This document shows, piece after piece, positions 56,595 to 64,000 of a stretch of 64,000 nt of DNA. Each line of letters opens with the position of its first letter. Positions within the stretch are counted from its first letter, which is position 1. The DNA comes from Agarophyton chilense (taxonomy: Eukaryota; Rhodophyta; Florideophyceae; Gracilariales; Gracilariaceae), in NCBI GenBank assembly GCA_030374765.1, contig JARGXX010000027.1:372001-436000 (forward strand), written 5' to 3'. A program made the position numbers and the translations under genes. The notes under the pieces are model-generated. The model made no database searches and was not told the DNA's origin. It was given only the letters and a program-made list of their open reading frames with translations.

Positions 56595-57434
56595 TGAAGA
56601 GCAACGTTCTCCAGGGAGGTTTTTGGGGACTTAAGTTTTTTCCGGAGCCTCCGGCGTGCAACCTCGTTATGAGTAAGAGTAATCCGTTTTCACGGCGATG
56701 GCCGGAACGCCGGTGATGCACCGGCGGGACCGGGTGCCATACACGTGGCCGCCAGATTGGCCCCTTTGTTAGACGGACATTTAGCTATTTAGGATAGACT
56801 TTATTTATTCTATTCTACGGTGACTACATTACTTAGGCCGCCGGCCTCGCGGCCGCCGGTCCAGTAAAGTCTCCCCAACAAGGGTGATCTTGGTCTTCCA
56901 GATCTTGGCTCTGGGTCGAACCGCCTGCGCGGATATACAACTCCTTACGGAGGGATTTCCCGTGGTGCACGGCTTCCCAACCCCCTTGGACGTTCAAGCA
57001 GCCTTCGTGTGTTGGGTATCTATTCCCACTTTCGTGGTTCCGCCCGTGTATACGGTTTGCTACACCCGGCAGTGTCGGCTATTCCCGAGTCCCCTCTTGC
57101 GACTCGTGGTCAACCTCGCCCTCTTGCCTCCGTTCCCATTTTCCTTCCCTTTTCCTCCCCTTCATTGGGCAATTCCCGCTCTTGCGGCTCGCACTGACAC
57201 CGGTCGTGCTCACCACTCTCGTGGGTTTTGCCTCCTCAGAGGATACGCAAGCACCGCTTCGGCGGGTATTCTCGGCTTATTTCAGCCTCCCTGCGCCCGT
57301 CGCGACGGTTCGGCTCCGGCTTACACCCGGCATTGCGCGCCGATCCCTGGGAGGGCTCTATCGCGCCGGTTACCTCGTGAGAGGAAGATCCGGACGTCTT
57401 CGTAGGTTTTCCCCCTTGGGGGCATTGTCCTACA
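56595..57434 (+). repeat. 3' LTR of element 2
   Basis: 840 bp, TGAAGAGCAACG...CCTACA. It is shorter than the 5' LTR because a segment between two ACACGTGGCCGC words is missing. It also differs around 57258-57285 (cttcggcgggtattctcggcttat). Confidence 0.94.
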
Positions 57435-59715
57435 CTTCTCAATTCCATTCGTGGATGAACTTCCTTCGGTTTATCCGATTATGACCGCTGTTGGATGGAC
57501 GATGGTGCCTGCACCACGACAGGAGGCGATACCTCTTCTTCTTCCTGCCCACGAGGGATGGGAGCCGATATCGGCGGAACAGCGAGTGGCGCTTCACCTC
57601 ACGGTTCAGCCTGAAGCGGCAAAGGCGCGTTTTCGCATGCACTCGTTTCCAAGTCCTGGGGGCCAAATTCCAACACATCTTTCCTGCTTTCAGGTTCCAT
57701 TTCTGTACTTACGGGTGTGCGCGTGCCACGGGGCATATCCCGATATTTCGGAAGCTGTCCGTGATTGGCGTACGCAACCACCGGCGGTGGGAGATCAGGA
57801 GCTTTCTCCTCCGCTCGAGCCATTGGTGGCGGTTCACTCTCCCTAGAGTCCCTTGGGCTTTTGCCTTGACGTTCCGTCGCACTTGCTTCCTTAGTTCTAC
57901 CAGATACCTGGACTTCCACTTGCGGGTCAGGCGCGACTTCAACGCGATCGCGAGATACACGTTCAACGTCCTCACCTGTCTTGATGACCACTGTGTCTTC
58001 ATCAAGTTCCACCATTTTGAAGGGTCCAGCCGCTATCGGCAACAACTTATGACGAGATTCTTCCTGTTTGTCCGGTCTTTCAACTCGCACGAAGACGTGA
58101 CCTCCTACTCGGATTGCCGGACTTCCTCTTCGCCTTCTGGCGTCATAGTTTCGCTTATAGCGAGCTTTCGTCTTTGATAACTCCATAGCGGCTTCTTCCG
58201 CTCTGGCCTTCAGGTCATTCCTCCATTTCAGATGGTACGTAGCCGGGGTAGGCGCGTCCAATTCTGTCTCGTCGTCGAGCGCAACCGGTAAAGCCGGAGG
58301 GTTAGGTGAGAGCACGAGGTCGAACGGTGCCGTCTTTGTAGAGGTATGCACTTGCGTATTGTACGCGTAGCACAGAGTATCTATAAACATGTACCATTCT
58401 TTCGGGTGGTCCGCGATGTAGTGTCGTAATGCTGCTATCAGTGTGCGGTTGAAACGCTCCACCTGATTGTTGCATTGCGGATGATAAGTCGTGGTAAACA
58501 CGTTTCGAATGCCCATAATGCGGCAAACATTCTGAAAGAACTTCGCAACGAATTGCTTCCCATTATCTGATAACAGAACTTCTGGTGGTCCGTATATAAA
58601 TACCCAGTGTTTGATAAACGCCTGTGCGATTACGGTTGCGGTTATCCGCTTCAGCGGGACACTTCGCACTAGCTTCGAGAAGCGGTCGGTGATTACCAAT
58701 AGGTAGCGATAACCTCGCCTTGAGCGAATCAATTCCCGTAGGATGTCGATACTGACGTATTGTAAAGGCGCTTTCGCCTGGAATAACTTCATCGGTTTCC
58801 GCTTCCTGTAAAGCTTCACGCGATTCTTCGCACATGTTGTACATAACCTCACTGTAGCATGGCAGTCCATTACCAAAGTAGGCCAGTAAAAATCTCTTCT
58901 TAGAGTCATGAACAACTTCGTTCCTCCTGGATGCCCAGACAATCTGCTGTAATGTGCCAGATGGAGTACTCGACTCTTCAACACGTGTGGAATCACGAAT
59001 TGATCATGCTTTTCGACATGTCTTAACAGTATTCCTCGTGAATCGAGTGAAAAGGGGAGCTCCTCCCCCCGTTAAGACGAGAGCGTATCTACGCACAAAA
59101 CGTATCGGCGTGTTGCTCATTGAGGAGCTCAGTGCACGAGATTCGCTCGAGTTGAACTGAAGGGTCAGTGTCTGCTAATGCAAGGAACGGGTCTGCATCC
59201 GAATAATCATCAAGTGTCTCTTGTTCCTCTTCTTCAAAAGATGGTGAATGGGTCTCCATGTAGAAGAAAGGTATCTCTTCATCTGTTTCGCCTTGGGTTT
59301 CGCCCAGTGTTTTGAGTCGCGATAGCGCGTCAGCTTGGACATTGGCCAATCCCTTCTTATACTTCACTTCGAAATCGAATTCAGAAAGGCGTAAGCGCCA
59401 CCGTGTGAGACGACCAGACGGGTCTGTAATGGACAGTAACCATCGTAGAGACGAATGATCCGTGTTGACGGTAAAACGTTCTCCTTGAAGATACGGTCGC
59501 AATGTGGTTAGAGCCCAAACGACTGCAAGGCATTCCTTTTCTGAAACTGAATACTTCTTCTCAGCTGCGTTCAGCGATCTTGACCAGTAACCAATGGGTT
59601 CGCGTTCACCATCAGGGTGTGTTTGAACAAGGGCACACCCTACTTGGTACTCGCTAGAGTCGGTATCCACTGAGTATGGCAGGTTGGGGATGGGCTGGCT
59701 AAGTATGATGGTACT
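57435..59715 (-). mobile_element. Truncated Ty3/gypsy element, minus strand (element 4)
   Basis: This holds only the RNase H, integrase and part of the linker of a Ty3 pol, read on the minus strand. It is cut at 57435 by the 3' LTR of element 2 and at about 59715 at the start of the RNase H domain. No LTR of its own was found. By protein it is closer to element 3 than to elements 1 and 2 (HKLLPIAAGPFKMVELDEDT against HKIAPIATGPHDVVELDEHT). Confidence 0.85.
57599..59700 (-). pseudogene. RNase H and integrase of element 4
   Basis: RNase H at 59089-59700: SVDTDSSEYQVGCALVQ, SVSEKECLAVVWAL, FTVNTDHSSL and ADALSRLKTL. A stop (TAG) and a frame change near 59050-59090 separate it from the integrase. 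The integrase frame is open from about 59060 to 57599: HLAHYSRLSGHPGG and CTTCAKNRVKLY (zinc-binding part), YVSIDILRELI (first Asp; the usual GPL reads REL), LLSDNGKQFVAKFF (second Asp), and HPQCNNQVERFNR (Glu). A GPY/F-like part and the start of the charged linker follow (SPRDSRESEPPPMARAEEKA), ending at a TGA with further coding-like sequence up to 57435. Confidence 0.85.
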
Positions 59716-60470
59716 CATAAGTGAGTGCGGCTAGGATGGAGTTATGAAGCGGCACCTCGTAGATAGTACGTGAGGTGGTTTGTTACACGTGGGATCTCGG
59801 TTTGCAACGGCGCATCCGATTCGACCCTTGGTAGGAAAATACCGGATTGGCAACGGCGCATATAGTGGGTAGCCACGTGGCATTGAGGCCTACCCTTCGT
59901 AGGCGGACGCCCATATAGAGCTAGTTATCCCGTGCTGTAGAGGGATTAGTGGGCTAACCAAGTGATATCTAGATATTATTATGTGCTGCGCTCACCCCTG
60001 TGAACAGTACATAAGGCACAGAGGGGAGCACCGACTCCAAAGTAAAGAAGACAACAACGGGTTTACAAACTATCTAGTTCTTTGTTCAGAATTACTTAAC
60101 TGGAGATCTGGACGAGCTACAACAAGTAGTTTGCCGTTTTAATAGTACCAACCACCTTCATTGACGAGTGGGGACTTACAACCCCCATTCTAGCTCGCTA
60201 GTGTTGTGCTTTATCACATCTTCTCCTTAGCTGCAAGAACATATTCGGTAGTCCCAAACACTGTTGCAGGTGTCTGTTCTATCCGTTAGAGCGGATACTA
60301 CAGTGGCTGCCAAGTTCTCGAAAAAGATTGATGTGCACACATAGAGCCATGATGGAGACACACATTAAGACTCAAAATCAGCAACATGCGGCAGTGATGG
60401 ATCACCTTCAGAAAAGCAACTTGGAAAAGCAAACGATTGGCAATGTGCTTGAACTTTTTACTGTGAACCT
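59716..60470. other. Non-coding stretch of uncertain origin
   Basis: About 750 bp without coding frames. It contains a repeated word (gcaacggcgcat at about 59798 and 59850). It may be part of an unrecognised LTR or other repeat, but no partner is present in the window. Confidence 0.35.
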
Positions 60471-61390
60471 TTAGCTCTGATAATTCTGATCTCCCAATTG
60501 ATTTATGACATAATAAAGGAGAGCATCTCTCTGTCGATTTCCTGCTGAATTCTCTGCAGTGACTACATCATCAATGTGTTCTTCTTCCTGCACTACCATG
60601 GCGTCTTTTTCGTTCTTAAGTTCCATACTCATATTTTGCAGTATCATGCAAGCAAAGCAAAACATAGAAATATCATCTTCGTGCTGTAGTCGTACTCCTT
60701 TTCGCAGCGCAAGGAACTTATTTTTGAGCATACCGAGCGCTTAATCCACTAGTTTCCTCGTCTTGCTTGCCACGCTATCTCACGTTTTCAGAACAGGATT
60801 AGCTTGTTGCTCATGTTTAGATGTATCCGTCATCATGTTTCGGTTTAATATATATGCGCAATCTCCAAACAGATACAGCCACATTGGAACATCGACAATG
60901 ATAACATTTGGAGTATTAGGGCCAAGCCATACACCGCTTTCAATAATGTGATTCAATGAAGACCTGTTACAGATGAAAAAGTCTCTGAGAACACCAGTTC
61001 TTCCGTTTTCGGCGTCAGAGGAATATCTATTTGCTTTTGAAACCGTTAAAAATACCACACTGTGATATCCTTTGTAACATGTATATTCGTAGTACTCTTC
61101 CAATAAACAATTCCACCACAATTTCACATGTTTTCTGTCAATAGACCCAGCGCAATACGGTAGGCCTCTTATAGGAGCAACTATGTTCATAACTTGTGCT
61201 ATGTTATTTTCACCAGCGCACAAAAGAACAGCTTTGTGCCAAACACTTTAAAATAGCTTTAAGCACTTCTAGAAAGGCAGAAAACACGTAACTCGCACCG
61301 ATACCCAGTTTAAATGCGCTCCTATCGCAAGTTGCACCACAGGCGTATATGAAAAATGTAGCGAGCTTCATCTCTGACAACAGTGGTGCC
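60471..61390 (-). pseudogene. PIF/Harbinger transposase remnant
   Basis: Minus-strand frames give a DDE_Tnp_4-type domain. The N-terminal part reads MKLATFFIYACGATCDRSAF and FKLGIGASYVF near 61370-61280. Then GLPYCAGSIDRKHVKLWW has the first catalytic Asp (60780-61223 frame). YKGYHSVVFLTVSKANRYSS, NTPNVIIVDVPMWLYLFGDC and AYILNRNMMTDT give the second Asp region. After stops near 60776 and 60743, SKTRKLVD and ALGMLKNKFLALRKGV cover the third acidic region (Asp in place of the usual Glu) and CFACMILQNM ends the domain. At least three stops make it inactive. Terminal repeats and the partner Myb-like gene were not found. Confidence 0.8.
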
Positions 61391-64000
61391 CGATACGTTT
61401 TCTGGTTTTGTTAGAGTACAGACCGCATTTTGGAGGCTATAAGTTCAAATAATGAGACGGAAACTCGAAAAAAATGTGCCATGAAGCTGTTATTAGTAAC
61501 GCGCCGTGTATTTTGTAGTTTAAAAACCAGGATAGTGAGTGTTTTATGCTAGTCCAAGTTATTTGGTCCGTTCTATGGCGGTTGTCGTGTCTGCCGATCA
61601 AAGAGACAACAGGTAAGTGATTCACTATAGAAAAGATAGAGTTCACAGATTCATCTTTATCTTCAGTGGCTGCAAGATTTGCAGCAAAAGCTACAACTAC
61701 GTGACGTTTTGAGAAAATGAAAGCAGGAGTCATTGTGCTTCATTGTGAGTGCGGTGTGTCTTCTGTTTGGAGTCGCTCCACCCGCGACCTTAACTTTGCG
61801 TCTGCAGCTGTTGCCGGACACTACGGTCTGAACCCATGAAAATAGGAAATCTCCCATATTATGGGTTCTTTGGACAGAAAATAAGTTCTCCTGTCACGGT
61901 GTAGAAAGCTTATATGAGATCAAATTATTTGTCGAATACGCACTATAGGTGCTCTTAAAAATACTTTTGTTCTGTCTTGCCTCAACATGTCACATATACT
62001 TGATTATCCTTTTACTCCCTATTCCGATTTTAGTTTTTCTTTCTGTTGTCTTGTTTGGCATTTTTTTCTTTTCTTCATGCGAGATGGTACTCTCGAGAGC
62101 ATATCTATCACTTTTGTATCATTGGGTTGTTTTTATCCGCGTTGCTCGCTTGGTTTTTTCGCATATGACGTTCACAGGTCCAATAGAAAAAATTACCCCT
62201 ACAAAGAAAAGGAACAAAAAAGGATACAAAAGAAGTTCTGCTGTTGAGTTGCAATTTGGCCCCATGGCATGAAAAATCCGGATAGTTTTATCGTGGTATA
62301 GAGGCTCTGACAATGGACTTTAAAAAGTTTAGTCGGCATTAAAAGAGCCTCAAAGTGATGATTCTTTCAAGAGAAAGACTTTCATGGCGTGGTTGTAGTG
62401 CTTGGGCTGATAGTTCTGACGCTCACTGTACAAAGGTACCCAGTACCGGTCGAAGTCGCACAGACATTTGTAAAAGACCAACCTTCTTCAATTGATTTTT
62501 TTGGCAGGGGTTCCACTTCTACGCGCTCATGCAGACGTTTGTTGTGTTGCGACTGGGGACCCTAACCAACAGAATGTTATGGATTCATAGGCACCGGTCT
62601 TGCCTATTTCACTCGCTGCTGTTCGTACCAGCAAATTATGTGATATGCTTTGCCTGCACCTGGTTTGTCACAAGTGAGCTAGCTGGTCAGCGTCGCATAT
62701 CTCTATGTTGAAGAAGCCTACCACAACCTTCGGGGTTTCTCGAACAGAGAAGTTCCGTATACGAATGTGTCGGCCTAATGTTTCCGATGCAAAGACTGGT
62801 TTTGATGAGGGCAGGGGGCTGTGTCGGGTTTGGTTAAACACGCTGGTTTTGTTTTCATGAGAACTTGCGCCCATTTTCCTGACGCAGCCACTGGTCTGTC
62901 GGGGGTTTCGATTACCGGAGTGGAGAAGAATGTCTCCCATCAACGCCTGACCGATTTTTCGCTGTAAGGCACTCTGCATGCTTCGCAATTCGAGTCTCTT
63001 CGCTTATTATCGATCGATGGACTGTGATGTTAAGCATCCCATACAATTCCCATCATTAAAATACATGCTCATCCCACCAATAGCTCACTATCAAAGATCA
63101 TGGGATTTCCTACCTTTAAAAAGCCCTGGCAATGTGTATTTATTCACGAGTAAGGATGTAGAGCATTTTATGTTTCTTTATGCTGCCTTCTTCATACTAC
63201 GAAGGAAGCATGAAGATGCGCGCTGGTGCTTTTGACATGAACATCATGGGGATATGGTAAAATTCAGTGAAGCTCTGGTGCCTAACAGTCACCATTACCT
63301 TCCGCGTCCTTGCGAATTATTCTTGGCCGCCCGCACCGCTTGGTCTCATATCTGGAGAACAACTTCCCTGAGCACCAACCAGGCTTCTGGTCGTTGCAAC
63401 CAGTCCTTTCAACGATTTAAAGTAAAGCGAAGTATGCACTGTGTTTGTTTTGGGTGTCGAGCAGAAGCAACACAGAAACACTATTATTTCTAACCAATGG
63501 CGGCAAAAGATATGTGGGATTGACTATTAACGATAGTAGATCGATACCCTTCGTGACCTTCACGGGCAATCCTTCAATCTTCTGCGCCATGCACCTTGGG
63601 CTGCAAGGAATGGGTTTCCTCCAACACAGGAAGGCGAGGATTGACGGTTGGTAGATTCAGATTCACGTCGACATTGTTTTCATTATTCGAGGACAACCAC
63701 TGATAGATGTTCCAAGAGGTTGGTTTTATTGCTATTGCCAGCGCCAGAGGTGAGCGCGCCTGACCACAGGTAGGATATCCATAGACCGTGCATGCTTGGC
63801 ACAGGTTGGGAGAACGTGGGGCCGCCAACGAGGAGCTGGTATCAGAAAGGCGGTCAAGCGTGATTGACGGGAACTGGCCAAAAAGCCGAGTTTCGGTACC
63901 GTTGGCACCCGACCCGCGGTGGTCGGGGTGCACAACCGGAGCGAGTGGAAGACATACGGAAGCAGGCGGCTGTGGATTCGGAGTGGCGCACCATGAAGCT
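61391..64000. other. No recognised genes
   Basis: About 2.6 kb with short frames on both strands that mostly begin at non-ATG codons. One minus-strand frame from ATG 62979 (103 codons) and another at 63574-63933 are open but match nothing that I know and lack supporting signals. Confidence 0.35.

Larger units (their letters stand above)
45114..57434 (+). mobile_element. Ty3/gypsy chromodomain retrotransposon with both LTRs (element 2)
   Basis: A 12.3-kb element of the same family as element 1. Order: 5' LTR, primer binding site, about 1-kb leader, gag, zinc-knuckle frame, protease, RT, RNase H, integrase, long linker, chromodomain, then an antisense frame, polypurine tract and 3' LTR. It is disabled by a TAA in pol at 50462-50464, a frameshift near 50833 and a TAG at 52789-52791. 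The five flanking bases differ (gattc and cttct), and the flanks belong to two different truncated transposons, so no target duplication is seen. Confidence 0.95.

Noticed and set aside
61949..62272. Hydrophobic 107-codon frame
   Set aside because: It starts at GTG, its hydrophobicity follows from T-rich DNA, and nothing around it supports a gene.
1..64000. CRISPR arrays, bacterial operons or ribosomal RNA
   Set aside because: No regularly spaced repeats, Shine-Dalgarno-linked gene runs or rRNA-like sequence were seen; the content is eukaryotic.

Overview
This window looks like nuclear DNA of a red alga (Rhodophyta). The strongest evidence is a gene at 31.8-32.5 kb for a red-lineage (LHCR-type) light-harvesting protein with a plastid-targeting leader. 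Next to it are compact genes with few introns, set in a large amount of decayed transposon sequence. The genus cannot be fixed from the sequence alone; a florideophyte such as Chondrus would fit.

Layout. 1-5009: 3' half of a Ty3/gypsy chromodomain retrotransposon (element 1), cut by the window start. 5057-16190: an older, heavily mutated relative (element 3) with paired 731-bp LTRs. 16191-18980: AT-rich DNA without recognised genes, ending in a 17-bp inverted repeat. 19.0-20.9 kb: remains of a J-domain (DnaJ-like) gene. 20857-26390: a Ty1/copia element on the minus strand with 217/218-bp LTRs. 26.4-27.6 kb: a Mutator-like transposase remnant. 28.1-31.0 kb: a broken piggyBac-like element. 31.8-38.7 kb: the only clear host gene island: LHC protein (+), unknown 302-aa protein (+), NT-C2 domain protein (-), PiT phosphate transporter (+) and a small putative plastid membrane protein (-). 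41.0-44.3 kb: a decayed, unrecognised coding region. 44.3-45.1 kb: a second piggyBac fragment. 45114-57434: a 12.3-kb Ty3 element with both LTRs (element 2), of the same family as element 1. 57435-59715: a truncated minus-strand Ty3 element (element 4). 60.5-61.4 kb: a PIF/Harbinger transposase remnant. 61.4-64.0 kb: nothing recognised.

Most notable result. Elements 1 and 2 carry, between pol and the 3' LTR, a roughly 590-codon reading frame on the strand opposite to gag-pol. The two copies are broken by stops at different places, so the ancestor was open. The strongly diverged element 3 keeps recognisable protein similarity in the same antisense frame, much better than in the codon-aligned sense frame. 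This points to a conserved antisense-encoded protein of unknown function in a red algal chromodomain retrotransposon family. The same family has an unusually long, low-complexity linker (about 340-390 residues) between the integrase C-terminus and the chromodomain.

Among host genes, the LHC and PiT proteins fit a photosynthetic cell: an antenna protein and a phosphate permease that may sit in the plastid envelope. The NT-C2 gene and the PiT gene are divergent and share about 720 bp of upstream DNA containing 25 GGC units.
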